A DNA stretch of 64,000 nucleotides from Acinetobacter piscicola (GTDB taxonomy: Bacteria > Pseudomonadota > Gammaproteobacteria > Pseudomonadales > Moraxellaceae), in assembly GCF_015218165.1 (NCBI RefSeq), contig NZ_CP048659.1:2356001-2420000 (forward strand). Direction: 5' to 3'. Position numbers and translations under genes: made by a program. The notes beneath the pieces are model-generated. The model had not been told where the DNA came from. It saw nothing but the letters and a program-made list of their open reading frames with translations, and did no database searches. How positions within the stretch are numbered: position 1 is the first letter of the stretch; the number at the start of each line of letters is the position of its first letter. Shown here in pieces: positions 1 to 7,471 of the stretch.

Positions 1-2
1 GT

Positions 3-146
3 ATTCAGCAAGATATTGCGGACCAGCGCGAAAGGCTAAAAGAAGATGAAGCTGAATTAAAGAAGCGCTCAAGAACACGCTGCCAACACTGTACCAAAAT
101 GACAGCAATCAACTTGAAGCATCATAATTTTCAGATATTAGGGTGA
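3..146 (+). CDS. C-terminal fragment of a phage-like protein (cut by the window edge)
   Basis: An open frame enters from the left edge and stops at the TGA at 144-146, four bases before the next start codon. The visible 47 residues are highly charged and helical in character (QRERLKEDEAELKKR), followed by a Cys-x-x-Cys-like element (RCQHC) and a basic tail. The tight spacing and shared strand with the next two genes suggest one operon. The family cannot be named from this fragment. Confidence 0.5.
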   Translation: MQQDIADQRERLKEDEAELKKRSRTRCQHCTKMTAINLKHHNFQILG

Positions 147-150
147 TGAG

Positions 151-786
151 ATGGAAATTAATAAAGAACGTGAAGCGTTTGAGGAACATATAACAGATGC
201 AGGTCTTGTTGAATTTGCAGGGTATGGATTTGAGGTTGATGAGTGTGATGAGTATTTGCATGAACCAACTCGGGTTGCGTGGGACTCATGGCTTATCGGA
301 TTGAGAAGATCTAAAGCCCAAGCCGTACCAGAAGGGTTTGTTTTGGTGCCAAAGCTTTCAGCTAATTACTTATTTAACAAAGTGCCTGAACTTAGCTTTA
401 AGCATCAAGATGAGAAAGACACTGTTCTTTATCATTTAAATTACATGGCATCTGAGTTTAAAGAGTCTGCTAAACAATTTGTTGTTCTTGATCATGAAAA
501 ACAGAAGCGCTTTATTGGAGAAAGTGGTTCAGATCCATATCGCACAGACTTTGAAATCATTGAGCAAACTTTAAAATTAGTTGATCTTTTAGCATCATCA
601 ACAAATGTTTTTCAGCGTGATCCGAAAAGCAAAGTTTACCCCTTTGAATCTGAAAATCCACGTGTGGTGGAATGGTGGCGTACAGCTTGCAAAATTCAAG
701 AATTACTTACTGATACAGATCCTGAAAATTGCGATTTTGAGGAATTCAAAGCAATAATTGAAGCACAGGAGCAAGGGCATGAATGA
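151..786 (+). CDS. Hypothetical phage protein, 211 residues
   Basis: I do not recognise a named family. The first third is acidic and contains the pattern W-x-x-W followed by AQAVPEGFVLVPK, a phrase that recurs in small proteins of Gammaproteobacterial prophages. The rest is hydrophilic with no signal peptide or membrane segment. The start follows the previous stop by four bases, with a purine-rich GGGTGATGAG just upstream, and the 3' end overlaps the next gene's start by eight bases. Both features point to a translationally coupled phage operon. Confidence 0.6.
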   Translation: MEINKEREAFEEHITDAGLVEFAGYGFEVDECDEYLHEPTRVAWDSWLIGLRRSKAQAVPEGFVLVPKLSANYLFNKVPELSFKHQDEKDTVLYHLNYMASEFKESAKQFVVLDHEKQKRFIGESGSDPYRTDFEIIEQTLKLVDLLASSTNVFQRDPKSKVYPFESENPRVVEWWRTACKIQELLTDTDPENCDFEEFKAIIEAQEQGHE

Positions 787-1435
787 GTTAATTGTTAAAA
801 GTTCGCAGCTCACTATGTCCACTCGCTTAATTGCAGAGCTGACAGGTAAAGAGCATTTTCATGTAAAGCGTGATTGTGAAACCATGTTTAGTGAATTGGA
901 TTTAGATCCAAAGGGGTATATCCAAAACTGGATACACCCCCAAAATGGTCAAACTTATACTGAATATTTATTACCTAAAAATTTAGTGGAAACACTTATT
1001 ACTGGGTATAGCATTAAATTGCGCTATCAGGTTATTCAACGATTACATGAATTGGAGAATTGTGCTAAAAGTGCGGTTCCTCAAACTTTCTCGGAAGCAT
1101 TGCAACTTGCAGCAGATCAGGCAAAACAACTTGAACTTGCTGCGCCAAAAGTTACTTATTATGACACTGTTGTTGAGCGCTCTACCCTGCTCAATGCTTC
1201 ACAAGTTGCTCAAAAAATTAAAATGTCAGCAATCAAGATGAATAAAATTCTAGATTCGCTCAATGTTTATCATCGTGGTGTTAAGCGCGCTCGACTTTTT
1301 CAGCAATGGTTTATTGACAAGGGTTTAGGTGAAGTGAAACAGACTGAACTTGGTTTTTCACAGCCAATGTTTACTACTTTGGGTGAAGCGTGGGTTATTG
1401 AAAAGTTGGTGAGTGAGGGAGTGTTGGAGGCATGA
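779..1435 (+). CDS. Phage antirepressor, Rha-like N-terminus and KilAC-type C-terminus
   Basis: The protein of about 218 residues begins MNELIVKSSQLTMS and has an N-terminal region resembling phage Rha regulatory proteins (REHFHVKRD-like element, here KEHFHVKRDCETM, then NPQNGQTY-like and YLLPKN elements). The second half, from about residue 120, resembles the KilAC DNA-binding domain of phage antirepressors (ASQVAQKIKMSAIKMNKIL, then ARLFQQWFIDKG). Such proteins antagonise the prophage repressor or take part in lysogeny control. I chose the ATG at 779 rather than the upstream TTG at 758 because AGGAG at 767-771 sits seven bases before it. It overlaps the preceding gene by eight bases. Confidence 0.8.
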   Translation: MNELIVKSSQLTMSTRLIAELTGKEHFHVKRDCETMFSELDLDPKGYIQNWIHPQNGQTYTEYLLPKNLVETLITGYSIKLRYQVIQRLHELENCAKSAVPQTFSEALQLAADQAKQLELAAPKVTYYDTVVERSTLLNASQVAQKIKMSAIKMNKILDSLNVYHRGVKRARLFQQWFIDKGLGEVKQTELGFSQPMFTTLGEAWVIEKLVSEGVLEA

Positions 1436-1460
1436 TGGTAAAAGAAAAGGAGGAAGGTTG

Positions 1461-1742
1461 ATGGGGGTTTTTCAAATTACTGTTACAGGTGATGCGCCTC
1501 AACTTTTTATTGGTTCTGACATTGGTGGTGCAAAGATTGTAGCAATCAAGGATGTAAGTCCAAAACTTGTATCTGCATCCGAACTTGCTGAGCAATATAA
1601 TATGAGTGCTGATGTTGTCCGGGATCGTTGCGCTGAAATCAATAAAGGCACAAAAGGCAAATGCCTATACGACCCCAATCAAGCACACATCATGCTTACA
1701 GCAAAACCTGTAGCAAAAAGAGGCAGAAAGAGAGCAAATTAG
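1461..1742 (+). CDS. Small HTH-containing phage protein, possible excisionase or regulator
   Basis: This 93-residue basic protein has a helix-turn-helix-like stretch in its centre (SASELAEQYNMSADVVRDR) and a lysine/arginine-rich tail (KRGRKRAN). Its size, basic character and position directly opposite the integrase suggest an excisionase or small DNA-binding regulator, but this is inference; no Xis family signature is certain. The start at 1461 is supported by a very strong ribosome binding site (AAGGAGGAA at 1448-1456). A GTG at 1413 would overlap the antirepressor and is less likely. Confidence 0.6.
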   Translation: MGVFQITVTGDAPQLFIGSDIGGAKIVAIKDVSPKLVSASELAEQYNMSADVVRDRCAEINKGTKGKCLYDPNQAHIMLTAKPVAKRGRKRAN

Positions 1743-1753
1743 CTCTCTTTTTT
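1729..1753 (+). terminator. Rho-independent terminator between the phage operon and integrase
   Basis: AGAGAGC, a six-base loop, GCTCTCT and a run of six T. The stem begins inside the last codons of the upstream gene and ends at the integrase stop codon, so it separates two converging transcripts. Confidence 0.75.
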
Positions 1754-2765
1754 ATTCACGATCAAGCATGTCTGCAATATCATTCACGTCGGGGTTGTAG
1801 TAAGTATTCACAAGAATTTTAATGTTTTTATGCCCTGTCACTTTTGCCAAAACCTCCACAGGTAATTTCTGATTGTTTACAAACCTCGTAATAGCCTCAT
1901 GTCGAGCATCATGGAAATGAATATCCTCAAGACCTACTTTTGCCTTTCTTCGTTCCCACATTAATCGAAAAGCATTTTCAGATTGTGGAATTAATTTAAC
2001 GCCATCGTGGTTGATTAACTCTAAAAGTGCCAAAGCTTTTTTGGTTAGCGGTACATCGCGTGCATCACCATTTTTGGTTTTTGGTAAATGCACATGACGA
2101 TCATAAATATCTGACATTTTGATACCGAGTATTTCACCTCGACGCATTGCTGTTTCCAGTGCAAATAAAAATGCCCACGCTACATAATGTTCGTTTGTTG
2201 TTGGTATTTTACCCTCGACATAATCCAAGGATTTTATAATTATTTTAATCTCATCATCTCTGATTCTGCGGTGTCGAGCTTTTGGTTTTACAGGTTTCTT
2301 CACTGTTGACCACGGATTGTCATCTAGTATAAATAGCTCTTTAATTGCATAAGTAAAGACAGAACTATATAAAGCCATCTCTCGCAGCAAAGTATTAGCT
2401 CCTACTTCCTTTGCTCTTTTATTCCGCCAATTGGTCAGGTGCTTTGGTGTGATGTCGTGAATTGACATATCAGCGAGTGCACCAAATTTTAAATCGAATG
2501 GATTTAACTGTTGTTTGATATATGAAGATCCACGCATCTTCTTACCAACTTCGTCATAGTATTTATAAAAAAGTGTCTTGAATGGATAGTGCGGTTTTAC
2601 ACCCAAATCCTCGGTAACTTGATTTGCTTTGACTTCAAGTAATTTTTGCGCTGCCCATTGTTCACATTCTTTTGCTGTATCGCGTGTGGCAGATGAACGT
2701 TTGCCGTTGATCATTATTTCTATGTAATAAGCTTCACCACGCTTTCTTGGTTTCGGTAATTTCAT
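1752..2765 (-). CDS. Tyrosine recombinase/phage integrase
   Basis: This is a site-specific recombinase of the lambda integrase superfamily with the catalytic set in order: Arg in AMRRGEILG (about residue 208), a Lys in TKNGDARDVPL, His-x-x-Arg in FHDARHEAITR (285/288), His in TGHKN (312) and the nucleophile Tyr in NTYYNP (322/323). The N-terminal part is a SAM-like core-binding domain with a basic start (KLPKPRKRGEAYY). An in-frame TTG at 2777 would add four residues; I prefer the ATG at 2765. It lies downstream of tRNA-Val in the same orientation, consistent with integration at that tRNA. All catalytic residues are present, so it is probably active. Confidence 0.93.
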   Translation of the reverse strand: MKLPKPRKRGEAYYIEIMINGKRSSATRDTAKECEQWAAQKLLEVKANQVTEDLGVKPHYPFKTLFYKYYDEVGKKMRGSSYIKQQLNPFDLKFGALADMSIHDITPKHLTNWRNKRAKEVGANTLLREMALYSSVFTYAIKELFILDDNPWSTVKKPVKPKARHRRIRDDEIKIIIKSLDYVEGKIPTTNEHYVAWAFLFALETAMRRGEILGIKMSDIYDRHVHLPKTKNGDARDVPLTKKALALLELINHDGVKLIPQSENAFRLMWERRKAKVGLEDIHFHDARHEAITRFVNNQKLPVEVLAKVTGHKNIKILVNTYYNPDVNDIADMLDRE

Positions 2766-2781
2766 ATTAAAGCCCAAAATC

Positions 2782-2803
2782 TTTGACGTAAATTTGACGT
2801 AAA
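2782..2803. repeat. Perfect tandem 11-bp repeat upstream of the integrase
   Basis: TTTGACGTAAA occurs twice head to tail with no gap, starting 17 bases upstream of the chosen integrase start. The period of about one helical turn and the location suggest arm-type binding sites for Int or Xis, or an operator. This is inference from position and periodicity. Confidence 0.7.
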
Positions 2804-2873
2804 TTAAACCGCAAAATCGGTAAAAAGCGCAGATTATGCCGATATTGCGGATAATAACATATAAATCGCAGGC

Positions 2874-2916
2874 ATAAAAAAAGGGCTTTAAGTCATTGAA
2901 ATGTCTTAAAACCCTT
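2874..2916 (-). terminator. Rho-independent terminator downstream of tRNA-Val
   Basis: Read on the minus strand, AAGGG-TTTTAAG-ATG arms pair across a four-base loop with two mismatches, and the stem is followed by a run of seven T. It lies 20 bp past the tRNA 3' end and stops tRNA transcription before the integrase. Confidence 0.8.
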
Positions 2917-2936
2917 ATGCTGTAAGGCTTGTATCT

Positions 2937-3013
<77 letters not shown>

Positions 3014-3063
3014 GAGGTGCTGAGAATATTATTCATTTTTCTATCATCTGACAAGTATTAATT

Positions 3064-5058
3064 TCATCTCTTTAAATCATTCGCACACTCTTTAAGCAAA
3101 AATTTAAATTTCTGAATATCATTTTGATTTTTATCAGCTAAATACACAATTTTTTGAAACATCTCATTGGTCTGCATAAACAGTTCTGCTCGCTGTGACT
3201 GCTGAGACAAACGACTCATCCACTGTTGAAAAGTTTCAGAGATCGCTTTTTGATGGTGCACATCTAATTGGCGGTTAAAGTTCAAAATGAGTCTTTCCAC
3301 AGTCGACATTTTTTGAATATTTAAAACTTTGTTCATTCCCCAATAGAGCAACAACAGTCCCATCATTCCCAAAATTAAAACCAAGCCAAAACTGTAGCTT
3401 GATGTTAAACCCAGTTTTTTCATCCAACTATTTTGCTTCTCGGCATCATAACCCACGACTTTACTTTGCCACTGAAAGCTTGCGTAATCACTCCACACTC
3501 TGAAACTACGCAAAATCGAAGAATGTTGTAATTTTAAACTCGAATAATGCGTATCCCCAAAAATTACCTGATCATCCTTCATCATATTTTGCATGCCATT
3601 ATCCACCCGCATTGGTGCAATGATTGCTGTAGGGTCAACACGGTGCCACTTTCCTTGTACATAAACTTCCGTCCATGCATGTGCGTCGAGTTGACGAACC
3701 TCCCAACTTTGCCCATCGGGGGCAAGTTCTCCACCTTGATAACCTGTCACCACACGGGCAGGAATGCCAACATAACGCATCAGCAATGTAAAGCTTGCAG
3801 CATAATGTTCACAAAAACCTTGTTTGGATTGAAATAAAAACTCATCCATACGATTATTCGCTAACTTTCCTGGTGCAAGGGTATAAACAAATTTTTCTTT
3901 TTTATACCAATTCAATACATTATGAATATATCGTTCAGGGTTGTGTTGGCTTTGTTGATATAATTTTTGTGCTAGCTTCTGCGCTTGTACATCACGATCT
4001 AAAGGATAATTCAAACTGTTCTTTAGCATATATTGGTTTGTTACGCCATTTTCTACATCAAACCCATCATTCCCAATCCATTGCAACTGAATGGGTTGCG
4101 TTCGCTGCACCATACGCCGTGGAATAATTGACCAATCTTCACGCAAAATATATTTATTTCCCGTTGGCACTGATTTTTCTAAAGCAGTAATCCACGTTTG
4201 ACTTGGATCACTGGGCAAATATTGATAATCAAATCCTATATTTGCCACAAGAGATGGCGTCGATTTTACTTGTTGATTCACAAAACTACTGGTCCAACGT
4301 GTACCATCATAATGATCTAACACCATTGCCCGCCAATACAGTTCAGAACGTGCTGGCAGTGCTTGCATATTAGCAATAATACGAAAAGCCAAAGCGCTCG
4401 ACTGCGATAACTCCGCGAGATCACCAGGTGACATGCTATCACTAAGTCCTGTCACTGCTTTATTTTGTGGAATAGGAATCTGCCAAAGTGGCGGTAATCG
4501 TGGGAAAAATAAGAACAGTAGAATAAAAAATGGTAATGCTAAACCAATAAATTTTAAAATATGTAAAGCATCTGTTTTAAGCGATTTTAATACAGGCTGT
4601 GAAGTTTCAAAATTTACCGTTTGCACTCGATAAAGCCCAACCAAACAACTGATTAAACAACATAAAACCAATAATGCCATCCAAAAGGCTTGACTGTGTA
4701 AAAATAAACTTGCACTCACAAATAATGCAAAATTAAACAGAATAATAAAATCTCGTTTACTTTTAGTTTCTAAAGCTTTAGCAAATAAAAAAGTCGATAA
4801 AACAGCAGTGCCTGCCTCCACACCCAAAAATGTTCCAGCATCTAAATAAATAATCACTAAAGCTAAAATAGCAAAAATAATTTTGGGATATTTGGGGAAA
4901 TCAAAAATTTCATGCTGATTTTTCTTATGATAATACGCTGCTAAACCCATAATATTCAGCAAAAATAAAATTGACAATGCGATCGGCATAAATGCCACTT
5001 GTGCTAACCAAATTAAACCCAATGCACACAGAATGGAAATTTGAATGGATTTATTCAT
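3064..5058 (-). CDS. tgpA: Transglutaminase-like membrane protein TgpA
   Basis: This is a 664-residue inner-membrane protein of the DUF3488/transglutaminase TgpA family. About six hydrophobic helices fill the first 190 residues. They are followed by a periplasmic transglutaminase core with Cys in GFCEHYAASF (about 416), His in DAHAWTEVY (460) and Asp in WHRVDPT (475). One more membrane helix lies near 550-572, then a cytoplasmic tail. The ATG at 5058 is preferred over a GTG at 5067 because AGGGG lies eight bases upstream of it. It is the last gene of the moxR-DUF58-tgpA operon. In Pseudomonas TgpA is essential; its substrate is unknown. Confidence 0.92.
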   Translation of the reverse strand: MNKSIQISILCALGLIWLAQVAFMPIALSILFLLNIMGLAAYYHKKNQHEIFDFPKYPKIIFAILALVIIYLDAGTFLGVEAGTAVLSTFLFAKALETKSKRDFIILFNFALFVSASLFLHSQAFWMALLVLCCLISCLVGLYRVQTVNFETSQPVLKSLKTDALHILKFIGLALPFFILLFLFFPRLPPLWQIPIPQNKAVTGLSDSMSPGDLAELSQSSALAFRIIANMQALPARSELYWRAMVLDHYDGTRWTSSFVNQQVKSTPSLVANIGFDYQYLPSDPSQTWITALEKSVPTGNKYILREDWSIIPRRMVQRTQPIQLQWIGNDGFDVENGVTNQYMLKNSLNYPLDRDVQAQKLAQKLYQQSQHNPERYIHNVLNWYKKEKFVYTLAPGKLANNRMDEFLFQSKQGFCEHYAASFTLLMRYVGIPARVVTGYQGGELAPDGQSWEVRQLDAHAWTEVYVQGKWHRVDPTAIIAPMRVDNGMQNMMKDDQVIFGDTHYSSLKLQHSSILRSFRVWSDYASFQWQSKVVGYDAEKQNSWMKKLGLTSSYSFGLVLILGMMGLLLLYWGMNKVLNIQKMSTVERLILNFNRQLDVHHQKAISETFQQWMSRLSQQSQRAELFMQTNEMFQKIVYLADKNQNDIQKFKFLLKECANDLKR

Positions 5059-5069
5059 GTTCAACACCC

Positions 5070-6008
5070 CTAAGCCTGTGCCAACAAAGTTTTGACTTGA
5101 ATATAATGTCGCTCACCAACACCTTGCTCAATCTGTGCATGCGGTAAAATCACGCAATACGGCGTTTGGGAATGCTCACATTGATCTACCAACTCCATCA
5201 TAAAACTCAGTTTTTTTTCATGGTCTGCACTCGGCATTTGATGATATTCAATCTGCATCACATGCTGATCCACCAAATCTTCAAATTGTTTAACAAATAG
5301 TCCCTGCCCACGGGCTGCTTGTTTCCACGAAACGCTTTGTAAAGAATCTCCCAACTTAAAGTTACGCAGTTCCTTAAACTCATCTAAATCAGGGTCACCT
5401 GTATGTGAAAAGTGCTGCAAATTCTGTGAAAAAGCTTGAGCTTCAGGTGCGACCCAATAGTTTTCAGTTAAATAAATATAGGTCCACGCACGCACCAAAC
5501 CGAGCGGATACGTAGAATAAATTTGAATCGGTGGGATTTTTAATTGACCACGCTGATCTGGGATCAAATGGATTTCAAAGCTTTGTTGTTTGTCTTGAAA
5601 TAAAAAACTATGAATTTGAGCATCCTTATTTGATGCTTTGTACTCAGGATCACTGATTTTAAAATTTAAATACTTTGCGCTTGCCTGTGCTTGTTGCAAA
5701 ATAATTTTAACCTTAAAAACTTCATTAACTTTGCCAACTTCATCGACCACCACTTGTAAAGTAACACCATGCAACTGCTTAAAACTCAAATAAAAACTGA
5801 TACACAAAATCGCACTGATTAAAAAACAGAAAGCTAAAATCAGGTTATTGGCATAGTTGATTCCCGCTATAAAAGTGATGAATATTAAGACCAAATATAA
5901 AAAGCCTTGTTGGTAGATAAAAACTAAGACTTCATTTTGTTTTAATGTACGGATGCCTGTATAGCGAAAACGCAAATGTAGCCAGCGGACAAACCTTTCT
6001 TTTAACAT
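5070..6008 (-). CDS. DUF58 domain protein of the MoxR operon
   Basis: The protein has a pair of hydrophobic helices near residues 30-75 and then a soluble region with the DUF58 core, DPDLDEFKELRNFKLGDSLQSVSWKQAARGQGLFVKQF in outline (the family's conserved R-x-Y-x-x-GD-x-x-R-x-I-x-W-x-x-A pattern, here with variations). DUF58 proteins accompany MoxR ATPases and are thought to be vWA-like partners. The ATG at 6008 lies 12 bases after the moxR stop with AGGA seven bases before it; a TTG at 6023 would overlap moxR. It is followed closely by tgpA. Confidence 0.87.
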   Translation of the reverse strand: MLKERFVRWLHLRFRYTGIRTLKQNEVLVFIYQQGFLYLVLIFITFIAGINYANNLILAFCFLISAILCISFYLSFKQLHGVTLQVVVDEVGKVNEVFKVKIILQQAQASAKYLNFKISDPEYKASNKDAQIHSFLFQDKQQSFEIHLIPDQRGQLKIPPIQIYSTYPLGLVRAWTYIYLTENYWVAPEAQAFSQNLQHFSHTGDPDLDEFKELRNFKLGDSLQSVSWKQAARGQGLFVKQFEDLVDQHVMQIEYHQMPSADHEKKLSFMMELVDQCEHSQTPYCVILPHAQIEQGVGERHYIQVKTLLAQA

Positions 6009-6019
6009 GGTCAGTCCTG

Positions 6020-6979
6020 TCAACCTTTTACTGCAACTTTTTGCATCAATGCTTGTGTTTCTGCTTCGCCCAATCCAATTCGATGCGAAACCACAGCCAC
6101 AAATACCGCTTGCACATCATCCGTAATGACAAACTGACGTTTTTCAATCAGTGCATATGCTTGAGCTGCTTTCTTTAATGCCAAAAGTCCACGTGTAGAT
6201 AAGCCATGACGACCTTTACGAGTTTCTTCCGCCAAATCAAGTAAATAATCAAAAACCAAATCATTTATTGTAATTTTATTGGCATGACTTTGTAATTGCA
6301 AAATTTCCTGCTGTTCAAAAATAGATTGCAATTGGCTAATCAAATTCTGTCGTGAATCCTGCTGTAATAAGCTCTTTTCCGCAGCACGTGATGGATAGCC
6401 CAAGGATAGTCGCATGAGAAATCGATCGAGTTGAGATTCAGGTAGGCTGTAGGTTCCACTCTGGAATAATGGGTTTTGTGTGGCAATGACCCAAAATGGT
6501 TTGGGTAATTCATAACGTGTTCCATCGACCGTAACATTACCCTCCTCCATTGCCTCTAACAGTGCACTTTGAGTTTTAGGACTACAACGGTTAATTTCAT
6601 CTGCTAATAATATTTGCGTGAAAATAGGACCATATTTAAACTCAAATTGATGTTCTTTTTGGTTAAACATATTAATCCCTATCACATCACTTGCCAGCAT
6701 ATCATTGGTAAATTGAATGCGTTGAAAATCTAAGCCAGCAAGGCGTGACAAACTACTCGCGAGTGTCGTCTTCCCCAACCCTGGCAAGTCTTCAAATAAT
6801 AAATGCCCACCTGCGAGTAGGCTGCACAAAGCAAGTTTTGTTTGTTGAGGCTTATCTAAAATAATACGATTGATTTTTGTTAAGAATTGATCAATTTTTG
6901 GGTAGTATGCACCTAAATCTAAATGTTCATTTGTCTTATTTTGTTCTATAACTTTTGGTGTCGTTTTTCCCCAAATCAC
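6020..6979 (-). CDS. MoxR-family AAA+ ATPase
   Basis: This 319-residue AAA+ chaperone-type ATPase has Walker A in EDLPGLGKTTLA (about residues 62-73), Walker B in ILLADEINRCSPKTQ, the sensor/AATQNP-type element VIATQNPLFQ, and the MoxR-typical region ESQLDRFLMRLSLGYPS. MoxR proteins act with vWA/DUF58 partners to remodel or activate protein complexes, here presumably linked to the downstream TgpA. The start is a GTG preceded by GGGGAA. It is the first gene of a three-gene operon. Confidence 0.92.
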   Translation of the reverse strand: MIWGKTTPKVIEQNKTNEHLDLGAYYPKIDQFLTKINRIILDKPQQTKLALCSLLAGGHLLFEDLPGLGKTTLASSLSRLAGLDFQRIQFTNDMLASDVIGINMFNQKEHQFEFKYGPIFTQILLADEINRCSPKTQSALLEAMEEGNVTVDGTRYELPKPFWVIATQNPLFQSGTYSLPESQLDRFLMRLSLGYPSRAAEKSLLQQDSRQNLISQLQSIFEQQEILQLQSHANKITINDLVFDYLLDLAEETRKGRHGLSTRGLLALKKAAQAYALIEKRQFVITDDVQAVFVAVVSHRIGLGEAETQALMQKVAVKG

Positions 6980-7096
6980 TTTTTATTCCCCAATAAAAAT
7001 TTTAAGCAATTTGATTAACATACACGGTTTTAAGGAATACTCAAAGCGAATACAATAATGACTTCAACTTTACATAGTGTTTGTATAGAACTCTAA

Positions 7097-7120
7097 TTAA
7101 AACGGCATCTTACGATGCCA
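7097..7120 (-). terminator. Probable terminator of the cstA-ybdD operon
   Basis: On the minus strand GGCATC-GTAA-GATGCC is followed by GTTTTAATT. The T run is interrupted, so efficiency is uncertain. It lies about 30 bp past the ybdD stop. Confidence 0.55.
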
Positions 7121-7149
7121 TTCATTTCATGCGAACTAATCATAAATGA

Positions 7150-7452
7150 TTAACAAGGACACTTCTTCAAACCACCTTTTGCCGATGGATAGCGTGCATC
7201 GACACAATAACGATGAAAGGTTTTTTCATCCATCGCATCCATATCAGGATGGTGCTTTTTCATATGCTCCAGATAATTTTGATAATCAGGCACGCCCACC
7301 ATTAACCGAAAACTCTGCTGCAAACGTGTCCACAAAGTTGCGATTCTCGACCAATTTTTGGGATTAAAAATCAGGTCTTTTTGCGACATGATGGTCATTT
7401 TGATGATTTTATAAATCACCGTTTTACCACTTTTGGCAAATTTAAGATTCAT
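7150..7452 (-). CDS. YbdD/YjiX family small protein
   Basis: This 100-residue protein carries the YbdD/YjiX signature: WTRLQQSFRLMVGVPDYQNYLEHMKKHHPD, an MDEKTFHRYCVDARYP-type element and a C-terminal GLKKCPC. The family is regularly encoded directly after CstA or BtsT pyruvate/peptide transporters and appears to assist them. The start at 7452 has GAGGTAA six bases upstream and follows the cstA stop by 19 bp. The N-terminus is about 30 residues longer than in E. coli. Confidence 0.88.
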   Translation of the reverse strand: MNLKFAKSGKTVIYKIIKMTIMSQKDLIFNPKNWSRIATLWTRLQQSFRLMVGVPDYQNYLEHMKKHHPDMDAMDEKTFHRYCVDARYPSAKGGLKKCPC

Positions 7453-7471
7453 CTGACTTACCTCTCAAACA

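Larger units (their letters stand above)
1..2936. mobile_element. Right end of a prophage or integrative element next to tRNA-Val
   Basis: Four phage-like plus-strand reading frames (a partial protein, an unknown protein, a KilAC antirepressor and a small HTH protein) converge on a tyrosine integrase on the minus strand. The integrase gene starts about 170 bp past the 3' end of tRNA-Val and runs in the same direction as the tRNA, the usual arrangement for elements that integrate in a tRNA 3' end. The element continues past the left edge, so neither the far attachment site nor the cargo is visible. The right boundary is placed at the tRNA by inference; I could not find a duplicated tRNA end inside the window. 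Confidence 0.7.
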
